From CAZTKP01 sp964614215 (GTDB lineage: Bacteria; UBP6; UBA1177): a stretch of 26,407 nucleotides of DNA. Location of the stretch: assembly GCA_964614215.1 (NCBI GenBank), contig CAZTKP010000020.1, positions 1 through 26,407 of the forward strand. The letters are read 5' to 3'. The position numbers were made by a program, and so were the translations under genes. Positions 14,870 through 22,024 of this stretch are shown here, piece after piece; the first letter of the stretch is position 1; each line of letters begins with the position of its first letter. The notes under the pieces were generated by a model, which worked only from the letters and a program-made list of their open reading frames with translations, was not told the origin of the DNA and searched no databases.

Positions 14870-16600
14870 ATGGGAAAAATAAGACTACTTAAAGAAAACG
14901 TTATAAATCAGATCGCTGCAGGTGAAGTTGTTGAAAGACCTCTTTCCATCGTCAAGGAACTTATTGAGAACAGCCTTGATGCATATGCGACAAGCATAAC
15001 CATCGAGCTTGAAAAAGGCGGAAAGAAGCGGATCGCCGTTAAAGATAACGGTCACGGCATGAGCGAAGAGGACGTGTTCATGTCACTTGAACGCCACGCG
15101 ACAAGCAAGATCAATGAAGTTGAAGACCTTGAGAACGTTTCCACGATGGGATTTCGCGGAGAGGCCATACCTTCGATCTCAGCTGTGACAAAGTTTTCAA
15201 TTTCCAGTGCTCAGGAACACGGGGCAGGTTTTAAGGTAAGTTGTGCCAATGGAAAAATAGTTGAGAACAAACCTGTTTCAATTCCAAGAGGTACAACAGT
15301 AGAGGCAAACAGTCTCTTTTTCAACGTTCCTGCAAGAAGAAAGTTCCTGAAAAGTGACGACAGAGAATTTGCCTTAGTACGTGAATTGATTCAGAAATTC
15401 GCCGTAATCCACCCTGAGATAGGACTGACACTCATCCATAATGACAGACAGATCTTCACGCTTGTGCAAGGACAGGAACTTGAGCAGAGAATTCTATCGA
15501 TCTGGAAGATCAGTAGTGAAGACCTCACCCATCAGGTAGTAACAAAAAATGCTCTCACCGCTGACATCTGGGTTCCGAGTCCATTTGCCTCTACCCCGGG
15601 AACTACAGTTACCGCAGTTAATGGAAGAATTATAAGAGACCGCCTTGTAAATGCAGCAATTTACAGAACATTCAGAGAAGTTATCGGCGGAGAGTTTAAA
15701 TCACCTGTTATGCTCTTTCTTGAAGTTCCATCAAATTTTGTAGACATAAATGTTCACCCTTCAAAACTTGAAGTGCGTTTTAACAACGTGGGTGCTGTCT
15801 CTAATCTTATTCAGGAAGCTCTTTCATCTACGCTGCTTATGTTTAGAGAAAAACCGGAAGTTCAGTACAGCAGCAGACCACAAACTTCCGTTCCAGGCTA
15901 CAGTGCTGAAAGAAGTCCTCAGAAATATTCAGGAAATATCTCCACCTTTCAACCGTCTCTGCCTGAAATGGATGAACCTGAGAAAAGAAAAGAAGTCGAA
16001 CAGGACTCATTCTACAGTTTCCAGTTCCGTAACTATAAAGTTCTCGGTGTTCTTTTCGGAGTTTATCTGGTTATTGAAAAGGACGATACCGTCATCTTTC
16101 TTGATCAGCATGCATCACACGAAAGAATTACTTTTTCATCCCTGCAGAAAAATATGTCACTAAAAAGCGGACTGAGCCAGATGCTTGTAGCTCCCTCGAT
16201 AGTTAAGCTCGGCAACAAGGAACTGCTTTCCGTAAAAGAAAACCTTGAACTTTTTAATGACAGCGGATTTGCTCTTGAGATATTTGATGAAGAATCGGTT
16301 ATAATCAGGGCAGTACCCGCTGTCGGATATGAAACTGACTGGAACGGAATTGTTAAGGAAATGGCCGGCCAGCTTGAAAACTACGGATACGCCGATAAAG
16401 TGCAGGAGGAGTTTCTATCCCATCTTGCGACAAAGGCATGCAGAGCATCGGTAAAAAGGAACGATCCGCTCACAGACCCTGAGATTGATGCACTTTTAAA
16501 GGACATCAACGCCTCAAAAGTTCTAACCTGTCCTCACGGCAGACCGTTCTTTTTCACAATGTCAAAAAATGATTTTGAAAAAAAGGTTCACCGTCAATGA
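14870..16600 (+). CDS. mutL: DNA mismatch repair protein MutL
   Basis: Matchmaker ATPase of mismatch repair, linking MutS to strand excision; here it probably also carries a C-terminal nicking domain. The N-terminal GHKL ATPase has ELIENSLDA (E33, N34), DNGHGM and GFRGEA. The middle domain has the conserved VNGRIIRD and VDINVHPSKLEVRF stretches. The C-terminal dimerisation domain holds DQHASHERITFS (412-423), ACRASVKRND and CPHGRPFF, the three elements of endonuclease-type MutL. However, the last Glu of DQHA(x)2E(x)4E is Ser (S423). The 576-residue length is normal. It starts 2 nt after the membrane protein and overlaps miaA by 4 nt (ATGA), matching the widely conserved mutL-miaA pairing. Confidence 0.96.
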   Translation: MGKIRLLKENVINQIAAGEVVERPLSIVKELIENSLDAYATSITIELEKGGKKRIAVKDNGHGMSEEDVFMSLERHATSKINEVEDLENVSTMGFRGEAIPSISAVTKFSISSAQEHGAGFKVSCANGKIVENKPVSIPRGTTVEANSLFFNVPARRKFLKSDDREFALVRELIQKFAVIHPEIGLTLIHNDRQIFTLVQGQELEQRILSIWKISSEDLTHQVVTKNALTADIWVPSPFASTPGTTVTAVNGRIIRDRLVNAAIYRTFREVIGGEFKSPVMLFLEVPSNFVDINVHPSKLEVRFNNVGAVSNLIQEALSSTLLMFREKPEVQYSSRPQTSVPGYSAERSPQKYSGNISTFQPSLPEMDEPEKRKEVEQDSFYSFQFRNYKVLGVLFGVYLVIEKDDTVIFLDQHASHERITFSSLQKNMSLKSGLSQMLVAPSIVKLGNKELLSVKENLELFNDSGFALEIFDEESVIIRAVPAVGYETDWNGIVKEMAGQLENYGYADKVQEEFLSHLATKACRASVKRNDPLTDPEIDALLKDINASKVLTCPHGRPFFFTMSKNDFEKKVHRQ

Positions 16601-17505
16601 TAATAATTCTCGGCCCGACTGCTTCAGGAAAAACATCCATCTCAATAGAACTTGCAGAAAAATTAAACGGAGAGATCGTCGGAGCTGACTCTGTTCAGAT
16701 CTATCAGGACCTTGTGATCGGATCAGCCGCTCCCACAAAAGAAGAAATGGCCAAAATTCCACACCATCTCATCGGAATCATGGACCTTTCGCAGAAAATA
16801 AGTGCCGGGCAGTACGTCAAAATGACGGCAGAAACTATTAAGGATATAGAATCCCGGGGGAAACTTCCCATCATGGTCGGAGGAACCAACTTCTATGTCG
16901 ACGCTTTCATTAACGGACTGTCACCGATACCTGAAATAACTGATGCTGAAAACAGTCAGTTCGATAAAAGAACTGATGACATCCCGACTTCTGAACTTTT
17001 TATGAAATTAAAAGAAAAAGATCCTGCCTGGGCTGACAATATTTCATCACCAAACGACAGACAGAGGATAAAAAGAGGCCTGCTTGTGCTTGAAAATACT
17101 GGAAAAAAGATTTCCGAGTGGAATAAACTTCCCCGTGAAAAAGTCTATTTTGGTAATCTTCAGGTCTATGCTCTTGAAATTAATAGAAACAAACTGTATG
17201 AAAGGATCAACCTTCGTTCCGAAAAAATGGTTCGTGACGGAATTATTGAAGAACTTCAACGAATTAACATTAAAGGATACAACTCCGGCAACTGCCTTCC
17301 TCTTAATTCGATAGGATACAGGGAAACAGGACTGTTCTTAAGTGGAGAGATCCAAACAAAAGGAGAGCTTGTTGAGCTTATAGCAAAGAACACCAGACAC
17401 CTCGCCAAAAGACAGCTGACATGGCTTCGAAACCGTGATTATGTGAACTGGATCGAACAGGAAAAAAGTATAGAAGTTCTTCTGAACATAAAAAACCAGA
17501 TCTAA
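16597..17505 (+). CDS. miaA: tRNA dimethylallyltransferase MiaA
   Basis: Transfers a dimethylallyl group to N6 of A37 in tRNAs that read codons starting with U, including the Ser and Leu tRNAs encoded nearby. The 302-residue protein starts with the P-loop GPTASGKT (residues 6-13), followed by GADSVQIYQDL, the MVGGTNFYVDAFINGL segment and the C-terminal KNTRHLAKRQLTWLRN. All are MiaA hallmarks. Its ATG overlaps the mutL stop in an ATGA arrangement, so translation is probably coupled. No obvious terminator follows. The next gene has its own consensus promoter about 120 nt downstream. Confidence 0.96.
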   Translation: MIIILGPTASGKTSISIELAEKLNGEIVGADSVQIYQDLVIGSAAPTKEEMAKIPHHLIGIMDLSQKISAGQYVKMTAETIKDIESRGKLPIMVGGTNFYVDAFINGLSPIPEITDAENSQFDKRTDDIPTSELFMKLKEKDPAWADNISSPNDRQRIKRGLLVLENTGKKISEWNKLPREKVYFGNLQVYALEINRNKLYERINLRSEKMVRDGIIEELQRINIKGYNSGNCLPLNSIGYRETGLFLSGEIQTKGELVELIAKNTRHLAKRQLTWLRNRDYVNWIEQEKSIEVLLNIKNQI

Positions 17506-17623
17506 AAATTGAACTAATAGTCATTAAATTGCTGAAAGTACAGCTTTGTTGTTTCAAAATTGTGAACGAAATGTGTCATTATTACAACTATCCGAAATTA
17601 CAGCCTTTTTTCCGTGGATCGAC

Positions 17624-17651
17624 TTGACTTTCATCTTTCACTCCGTATAAT
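17624..17651 (+). promoter_or_regulatory. Promoter of the CarD-like gene
   Basis: TTGACT (17624-17629), a 16-bp spacer and a perfect TATAAT (17646-17651) lie 34 nt upstream of the start codon at 17686. This is among the strongest sigma70-type matches in the window. Confidence 0.7.
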
Positions 17652-17685
17652 GAACAGGTTGATGATTTAGTTCTGGAGGTGTCAG

Positions 17686-18174
17686 ATGAAATGTTTTAAA
17701 CCCGGCGACTTAGCAGTTTACCCTAATTACGGAGTAGGCAAAGTTGAGTCCATAGAAGCCAGAAGTCTCGGACAGAACGAGATCAACTGTTATGTAATTA
17801 ATATGATATCTAACGGTTCAAAAGTTTTCGTTCCTGTTGACTCTGCAAAGAACATGGGCCTGCGTAATGTTACTGAAAAAGATTCTGCACAGTCGGTATA
17901 CCGCTGTTTTAAAAGCAAGAATCAGGACCTTCTTAAAATGAACTGGAATAAACGTTACCGTTTTCTCCAGGATAAAATGAAGACAGGAAAGATAGACGAT
18001 GTTGCATCAGTCATCTCAAACCTGAACTATCTTAAGAAAAAGAAGGGACTTAGCTATGGCGAAGACAAACTTTTAACCGAGGCGGAAGAGATCATAACAA
18101 CGGAACTCTCGATCTCCGAGAACCTTTCAAAAGACGAGATCCTCACAAAGATCAAGAACAGTCTCAACTACTAA
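17686..18174 (+). CDS. CarD-family transcriptional regulator
   Basis: Predicted RNA polymerase-binding regulator of the CarD/CdnL family; members bind the beta subunit and stabilise open promoter complexes, particularly at rRNA promoters. The 162-residue length is standard. The N-terminal RNA polymerase-interacting domain is evident in FKPGDLAVYPNYGVGKVESI (residues 4-23) and FVPVDSAKNMGLR. The rest is a helical DNA-contacting domain ending in a run of charged helices (LLTEAEEIITTELS). It has GGAGGT 6 nt before the ATG. It stands alone between miaA and the RNA cluster and is convergent with that cluster. Confidence 0.92.
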   Translation: MKCFKPGDLAVYPNYGVGKVESIEARSLGQNEINCYVINMISNGSKVFVPVDSAKNMGLRNVTEKDSAQSVYRCFKSKNQDLLKMNWNKRYRFLQDKMKTGKIDDVASVISNLNYLKKKKGLSYGEDKLLTEAEEIITTELSISENLSKDEILTKIKNSLNY

Positions 18175-18284
18175 GTCTTAACTCTTCACTTAAATTTCAA
18201 TAAAATAACCGCCATGAAAAAACGTAATGAACTTTTTCAGTTTTCAGGGATAAAATCAAATGACTGTGGTTAAAGAAAAAGGAA

Positions 18285-18377
18285 GGCCGGGAAAACTGCA
18301 ACACACAAACGTTCCGCTACCGCTGCTTCCTCTCGGACCTGACGGGGTTTGCGGTGTCTGTTGTACAGCTCCCGGCC
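18285..18377 (-). ncRNA. ffs: Signal recognition particle RNA (4.5S-type)
   Basis: Small bacterial SRP RNA, the scaffold for Ffh in co-translational targeting. On the minus strand the sequence contains GTCAGGTCCGAGAGGAAGCA, the near-invariant domain IV core with a GNRA-type GAGA tetraloop flanked by the asymmetric and symmetric internal loops. The ends GGCCGGGA and TCCCGGCC pair perfectly, giving a 93-nt hairpin RNA. A T-rich stretch follows the 3' end and may aid termination. It is the last member of a tRNA/tadA cluster, 13 nt after tRNA-Ser(GGA). The exact ends are inferred from the terminal helix and could be a few nt longer. Confidence 0.92.
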
Positions 18378-18388
18378 ATAATTAAAAA

Positions 18389-18478
<90 letters not shown>

Positions 18479-18501
18479 ATATCGAAAGTGAAAGTTAAAG
18501 A

Positions 18502-18591
18502 TGGCGGAGAGATAGGGATTCGAACCCTAGGAACCCATAAGAGCTCACTTGATTTCGAGTCAAGCTCCTTCGACCACTCGGACATCTCTCC
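18502..18591 (-). tRNA. tRNA-Ser (anticodon CGA)
   Basis: Acceptor GGAGAGA/TCTCTCC, encoded CCA, T arm TAGGG-TTCGAAT-CCCTA, and anticodon loop CTCGAAA in stem TTGA/TCAA. The long variable arm has ends GAGCTC. It reads UCG. Its 5' end is 4 nt after the tadA stop codon, so processing of this tRNA would trim the tadA mRNA 3' end. Confidence 0.96.
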
Positions 18592-18595
18592 GCTT

Positions 18596-19087
18596 TCAGT
18601 CAGGTCTCTTTTCTAACTGCTTTTTCAGTTTCTGAGAAGCCCGTATCTCCTTAAAGAAGCCGGTCAGGATCTCAGAACATTCATCTGCAAGCAGCCCCTC
18701 ATGAACCTCGACCTGGTGATTCAACCTATCATCCTCCAGGAGATCATAGAGCGATCTTACAGCCCCTGCCTTCGGATCTCTGGATCCGAAGAAAAGTCTT
18801 TTTATGCGTGACTGAACTATTGCACCGCTGCACATAATGCAGGGTTCAAGTGTCACGTAAAGATCACAGTCTTCAAGTCTCCAGCTGTTCAGATGGGATG
18901 ACGCCTGTGTAATAGCTTCGATCTCAGCATGAGAGATCGGAGAATTCGTTGACTCTCTCCTGTTATAACCTTCACCTATTATCTTACTTTCAAAGACCAC
19001 AACGGCACCTACAGGAACTTCACCTTCACCTCTTGCTTTTAATGCAAGTTCCAAAGCCCTTTTCATATAGATTAATTTGCTTTCCAT
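18596..19087 (-). CDS. tadA: tRNA-specific adenosine deaminase TadA
   Basis: Converts A34 of tRNA-Arg(ACG) to inosine, so one tRNA can read CGU, CGC and CGA. The cytidine/deoxycytidylate-deaminase fold is clear. HAE has the zinc ligand H53 and the proton shuttle E55; PCIMC has the zinc ligands C83 and C86. The start at 19087 (MESKLIYMKRALELA) gives 163 residues and resembles other TadA N-termini. An in-frame ATG further upstream lies inside the tRNA-Arg gene and is not credible; 19066 is an alternative. Only 9 nt, with no clear Shine-Dalgarno, separate the start from the tRNA-Arg 3' end, and only 4 nt separate the stop from the next tRNA. It is thus embedded in a tRNA operon next to its own substrate. 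Confidence 0.95.
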   Translation of the reverse strand: MESKLIYMKRALELALKARGEGEVPVGAVVVFESKIIGEGYNRRESTNSPISHAEIEAITQASSHLNSWRLEDCDLYVTLEPCIMCSGAIVQSRIKRLFFGSRDPKAGAVRSLYDLLEDDRLNHQVEVHEGLLADECSEILTGFFKEIRASQKLKKQLEKRPD

Positions 19088-19096
19088 CTTTATCTG

Positions 19097-19173
19097 TGGC
19101 GTGCCCAGGAGGATTCGAACCCCCAACCTCCTGGTCCGTAGCCAGACGCTCTATCCAGTTGAGCTATGGGCAC
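19097..19173 (-). tRNA. tRNA-Arg (anticodon ACG)
   Basis: Acceptor GTGCCCA/TGGGCAC, discriminator G, encoded CCA, D arm GCTC/GAGC, anticodon loop CTACGGA giving ACG, and T loop TTCGAAT. A34 of this tRNA is the standard bacterial substrate of TadA, whose gene begins 9 nt downstream. Confidence 0.97.
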
Positions 19174-19183
19174 ATAAAAAAAA

Positions 19184-19275
19184 TGGCGGAGAAGGAGGGA
19201 TTCGAACCCTCGGTAGAGTCTTACCCCCACACTCGCTTAGCAGGCGAGCACCTTCAGCCTCTCGGTCACCTCTCC
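19184..19275 (-). tRNA. tRNA-Ser (anticodon GCT)
   Basis: Acceptor GGAGAGG/CTTCTCC with one G-T pair, encoded CCA, anticodon loop CTGCTAA in stem CTCGC/GCGAG, and a long variable arm. T arm GAGGG-TTCGAAT-CCCTC. It reads AGU and AGC. It lies 10 nt from tRNA-Arg. Confidence 0.96.
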
Positions 19276-19289
19276 GCATAAAAAAATAC

Positions 19290-19377
19290 TGGCGGAGGAG
19301 GTAGGATTCGAACCCACGGACGCTTGCACGTCAACGGTTTTCAAGACCGCCGCCTTCGACCACTCGGCCACTCCTCC
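19290..19377 (-). tRNA. tRNA-Ser (anticodon TGA)
   Basis: Acceptor GGAGGAG/CTCCTCC, encoded CCA, anticodon loop CTTGAAA in stem GCGGT/ACCGT, and a long variable arm. It reads UCA and wobble partners. It is the first gene of the cluster and lies 14 nt before tRNA-Ser(GCT). Confidence 0.96.
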
Positions 19378-19410
19378 GCAAAAACTCACTATGAAAAGAA
19401 CAAAGCACCG

Positions 19411-19441
19411 ATTATGATGGTTAAAAAACATTAGTTGTCAA
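19411..19441 (-). promoter_or_regulatory. Candidate promoter of the tRNA/tadA/SRP cluster
   Basis: On the minus strand a perfect TTGACA (19441-19436) lies 58 nt upstream of tRNA-Ser(TGA). The best -10 match, CATAAT (19416-19411), is 19 bp away; ATCATA lies at 17 bp. The -35 box is convincing, the -10 less so. No other promoter is apparent within the tightly packed cluster. Confidence 0.4.
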
Positions 19442-19486
19442 TATTTTTGATCGTCGTTTTATGAAATGTCTGCAATCACAGATGAT

Positions 19487-20608
19487 TTATTTTTTCTGGG
19501 GAAGATCGTTTTTACCGATCTCAAAGGTTTTCGGCCCGATTTCACTTTTTCCAAGCTCCTGCAGCGTCTTTCTCGCAAAGGATACAATACTTTTCACCTC
19601 GTTTTTAAGGTCTGGATCAATTTTTACAGCGTTATAGGAATGTTCGATAGCCATTTCAGGCATTCCCTTTTCAATTGCGATTTTCGCAAGCCTCAGATGA
19701 GACTGTGCTGATCCTTCATTAAGCTCAAGAATATTATCTATAAGCGACTCGAGCTTCTTCTCGTCAAGAAGAACAAACTCATTATTCTGCAGCGCATCAA
19801 ACAACTCCTCACTGTGTCTTTCATTTAAAACACTCCTTATCTCCAATTCAAAATCGTGGTATTCCTTATTTTCCGGATCCATCCGGACTGCTATCAGAAT
19901 CTCTTCATGCGCCTGCTTGATTTTATTGTGACTTTTCAACTTCATGGCAAGAACAAAATGCTTTTCCGCAGTTTCTCCCTGAGACCTTACGCCCTCTGTT
20001 GCAGGAGCGTTATTGTTTTTTATTGAAAAAAGCAGCGCATCATACTTTTCCTTCTCTTCGGGACTTGTTATCATGCATGCGTCACCGATAAGCTTTCTAA
20101 CTCTTTGAAGCTTGTTTCTGTAACTGTACATATTGATGTTTTCAAAGTTCCTTCCCGCAAAAAGAGATCTGTAATACCTGCACTTTTCATCCACTCTTTC
20201 TGCAGTGACATCCGGACTTTTCTCAAGATTAAGCATCCGGTAATAATCAAGATTTCGACCATAATAATAAAGGAAAAGGATCTCTTTTTTTAAGTTTAAC
20301 GGGAGTTCAGGAGCCTCTTCCAGCTCAGCATATTTAAAACAGACCTGAGTATAGTCTCTAAGGTCCTCCCCTTCATTTACAACCAGTTTTTTTCTCTTGT
20401 TTACATTTTCTTCGACAGCACCGCTTTCAATAAAATTTGAAATAGCATCATCGAACTCTTTTCTTGAGAATACTCCCGATACCGCTGTAAAAACATCATC
20501 TCTCGACTGCCAGATCTCTGTTATTTTTGAAGCGAGGAAAGCTTCTTTAGAAGATCGTATATGAAACTTTGATGGAGACAGGAGCTTTATTTTTGTTTCC
20601 ACGATCAT
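19487..20608 (-). CDS. TPR protein with degenerate J-like segment
   Basis: A 373-residue cytoplasmic protein without signal peptide. The N-terminal 70 residues look like a winged-helix-type segment (SPSKFHIRSS..GVFSRKEFDDAISNFIESGAVEE). The middle (DYYRMLNLEKSPD..EKCRYYRSLF..) resembles a J domain followed by EEKEKYDALL, but the HPD tripeptide essential for Hsp70 stimulation is missing; FAGRN occupies the place. The C-terminal third contains TPR-like helix pairs (HFVLAMKLKSHNKIKQAHEE, HLRLAKIAIEKGMPEMAIEH). I chose the ATG at 20608: AAGGAG lies 7 nt upstream and the promoter at 20642-20670 lies downstream of the longer in-frame ATG at 20698, excluding it. A scaffold or signalling role is inference; I cannot name a partner. 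Confidence 0.75.
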   Translation of the reverse strand: MIVETKIKLLSPSKFHIRSSKEAFLASKITEIWQSRDDVFTAVSGVFSRKEFDDAISNFIESGAVEENVNKRKKLVVNEGEDLRDYTQVCFKYAELEEAPELPLNLKKEILFLYYYGRNLDYYRMLNLEKSPDVTAERVDEKCRYYRSLFAGRNFENINMYSYRNKLQRVRKLIGDACMITSPEEKEKYDALLFSIKNNNAPATEGVRSQGETAEKHFVLAMKLKSHNKIKQAHEEILIAVRMDPENKEYHDFELEIRSVLNERHSEELFDALQNNEFVLLDEKKLESLIDNILELNEGSAQSHLRLAKIAIEKGMPEMAIEHSYNAVKIDPDLKNEVKSIVSFARKTLQELGKSEIGPKTFEIGKNDLPQKK

Positions 20609-20641
20609 TTTCAAACTCCTTATTGTTGCACCAGCAGAAGA

Positions 20642-20670
20642 AATATACATACCATTTTTTAAATTGTCAA
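20642..20670 (-). promoter_or_regulatory. Promoter of the J-like/TPR gene
   Basis: On the minus strand TTGACA (20670-20665), a 17-bp spacer and TATATT (20647-20642) lie 34 nt upstream of the ATG at 20608. This near-consensus promoter decides the start codon of the gene. Confidence 0.7.
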
Positions 20671-20715
20671 ATTTAATACATCTCATATATTTTATCATAA
20701 TCGTCTGCGATTTTT

Positions 20716-20744
20716 TTGATTTGACAGCATATCATAATTATAAT
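20716..20744 (+). promoter_or_regulatory. Promoter of the ychJ-like gene
   Basis: TTGATT (20716-20721), a 17-bp spacer and TATAAT (20739-20744) lie 34 nt upstream of the ATG at 20778. A TTGACA at 20721 is too close to the -10 box to be used with it. Confidence 0.5.
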
Positions 20745-20777
20745 CCCTGTAGTTTTTGTTTTTAACCGAGGTGGAAA

Positions 20778-21266
20778 ATGAGTTTTTGTCATTGTGGAAA
20801 TGAAAAAAGTTATGAGGAATGCTGTCAGCCTCTTATCAAAGGAAAGAAAAAAGCTGAAACAGCTGAAGAATTAATGAGAGCAAGATATTCGGCCTTCGTT
20901 GAACAGGAGATCGATTTCATAATGGATACTGTCTCTCCTGACCAGACCGACATGATGAGCCGTGATGCGGTAAAGAAATGGGCTAAGAACACCAACTGGA
21001 TCAGGCTGGAGATCGTAAGAACTGAAAACGGACAGAAAAGCGATTCAGATGGAACAGTTGAATTCAAGGCTTTCTCTAATGTGGATGGAGTTACTCAGGT
21101 TCATCATGAGAATGCAAAATTCATAAAGAAACGTGGAAAGTGGTACTTCGAGGACGGAGAACCTGTCGCAGCTGAACAGGTAAGAAGAGACGCTCCCAAA
21201 GTCGGCCGCAACGATCCGTGTCCCTGCGGAAGCGGCAAAAAGTTCAAAAAGTGCTGCGGCAAATAA
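20778..21266 (+). CDS. ychJ: YchJ-family SEC-C zinc-binding protein
   Basis: A 162-residue protein of the YchJ (UPF0225) family. An N-terminal SEC-C-like zinc motif (CHCG..ECC, residues 4-16) is followed by a conserved NTF2-like core starting ETAEELMRARYSAF, and a second classical SEC-C motif closes the protein: GRNDPCPCGSGKKFKKCCGK, the same tail found on SecA. SEC-C motifs bind zinc and often contact the ribosome; the precise role of YchJ is not known. The ribosome binding site GAGGTGG lies just before the ATG. It is divergent from the J-like/TPR gene and convergent with the tRNA-Leu terminator. Confidence 0.92.
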   Translation: MSFCHCGNEKSYEECCQPLIKGKKKAETAEELMRARYSAFVEQEIDFIMDTVSPDQTDMMSRDAVKKWAKNTNWIRLEIVRTENGQKSDSDGTVEFKAFSNVDGVTQVHHENAKFIKKRGKWYFEDGEPVAAEQVRRDAPKVGRNDPCPCGSGKKFKKCCGK

Positions 21267-21296
21267 TCTAAACAGGCATCTGATTTACATCTGAGC

Positions 21297-21324
21297 AAAA
21301 AAAAAGCCTCCCGGAAAGGGAGGC
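21297..21324 (-). terminator. Intrinsic terminator of the secG-tRNA-Leu unit
   Basis: On the minus strand GCCTCCC, TTTCC loop and GGGAGGC form a perfect 7-bp GC-rich stem (21324-21306), followed by nine T residues (21305-21297). It begins 7 nt after the tRNA-Leu CCA end. Confidence 0.92.
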
Positions 21325-21331
21325 ATAAATA

Positions 21332-21419
21332 TGGTGCAGAAGGGGGGACTCGAACCCCCACACCCGTTACAGGCACAAGATCCTTAGTCTTGCGTGTCTA
21401 CCAATTCCACCACTTCTGC
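21332..21419 (-). tRNA. tRNA-Leu (anticodon TAA)
   Basis: Acceptor GCAGAAG/CTTCTGC, discriminator A, encoded CCA, anticodon loop CTAAGGA in stem CAAGA/TCTTG, long variable arm, and T arm GGGGG-TTCGAGT-CCCCC. It reads UUA and UUG, which makes it a MiaA substrate. It lies 33 nt downstream of secG, a pairing also seen in enterobacteria. Confidence 0.96.
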
Positions 21420-21452
21420 ACGAAGCGATAAATTCAATAATTAAGGAGCTAT

Positions 21453-21875
21453 CTACTCAGCTTCTTTTTCAGCTTCTTTTTCAGGAGCTTTCTCTTCGAC
21501 CTTCTTTTCTTCTTCCTCTACGGGTTCTGCCTTAGGAGCTTCAGCCTCTTTTACAGGAGCCGCCTCTTCCTTGACCGGGGCTGCCTTAACAGGCTCAGGT
21601 GCCGGGATTTCCTCTTTCTTTTCGATAGCAGGAACATCAACAACTGACTGATTCTTGCTTGAAAGATAGGAAAGCCACACCGAGTTAAGCATAAAAAGGA
21701 TGGCAAGCACTGAAGTTATCTTGGTAAGGATGTTACCCGCACCTCTAGCACCGAAAATGCTTGTACTTGATCCTCCGAAGATCGCTCCCATTCCTTTTTT
21801 TCCTTCCTGAAGAAGGATAACCAGAACAAGAAGACCGCATATAACAATCTGTATAACAGCAAAAGTAATAAACAT
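21453..21875 (-). CDS. secG: Preprotein translocase subunit SecG
   Basis: Small accessory subunit of the SecYEG channel in the inner membrane. Two transmembrane helices (about residues 3-22 and 52-71) flank the family signature loop LLQEGKKGMGAIFGGSS followed by TSIFGARGAGNILTKIT. At 140 residues it is longer than the catalytic minimum because of a tail of about 65 residues rich in Glu, Lys, Pro and Ala (KEEAAPVKEAEAPKAEPVEE), a common SecG variation. GAGG precedes the ATG, and a TTGACA-16-TATAAA promoter lies at 21917-21944. It is followed by tRNA-Leu and a strong terminator, so the two probably share a transcript. Confidence 0.95.
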   Translation of the reverse strand: MFITFAVIQIVICGLLVLVILLQEGKKGMGAIFGGSSTSIFGARGAGNILTKITSVLAILFMLNSVWLSYLSSKNQSVVDVPAIEKKEEIPAPEPVKAAPVKEEAAPVKEAEAPKAEPVEEEEKKVEEKAPEKEAEKEAE

Positions 21876-21916
21876 AATTAAACCTCTTTCGCTACCTAAA
21901 AAACGTTAGCGTGATA

Positions 21917-21944
21917 TTTATAGTTTTTTCGCTTTCATTGTCAA
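21917..21944 (-). promoter_or_regulatory. secG promoter
   Basis: On the minus strand TTGACA (21944-21939), a 16-bp spacer and TATAAA (21922-21917) lie 41 nt upstream of the secG ATG. A short CGCTA/TAGCG dyad sits in the leader. Confidence 0.6.
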
Positions 21945-21961
21945 ACTTTTTCTTTTAAAAT

Positions 21962-22006
21962 CTGGAAATGCTTTGATAATACTGTATTATCGTTCCTAAT
22001 TTCCAG
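21962..22006. promoter_or_regulatory. Nested palindrome, probable operator of the ROK gene
   Basis: The inner element is a perfect 17-bp palindrome, GATAATAC-T-GTATTATC (21975-21991). Around it, with a centre shifted by 1 bp, lie perfect 7-bp arms CTGGAAA (21962-21968) and TTTCCAG (22000-22006). The inner palindrome overlaps a possible -35 box TTGATA (21973-21978; TAATTT at 21997-22002 as -10, 18-bp spacer), the right position for a repressor site. The whole element ends 18 nt before the ROK kinase ATG and starts 17 nt from the secG -35 box. Confidence 0.65.
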
Positions 22007-22024
22007 TTGTGTTGGAGTTTGGAT

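Noticed and set aside
18260..18384. A small plus-strand frame starting MTVVKEKGRPGK
   Set aside because: It is antisense to the SRP RNA, whose conserved core and terminal helix explain the sequence.
19088..19126. TadA start at 19126
   Set aside because: This start lies inside the tRNA-Arg gene and the added residues are a translation of its acceptor and T arm.
19084..19304. Plus-strand frames across the tRNAs containing GGIRTLGR-type peptides
   Set aside because: These peptides are the well-known false translations of the conserved tRNA T arms on the opposite strand.
20609..20698. Longer N-terminus (from 20698) for the J-like/TPR protein
   Set aside because: A near-consensus promoter at 20642-20670 lies downstream of that ATG, and the ATG at 20608 has a good AAGGAG site.
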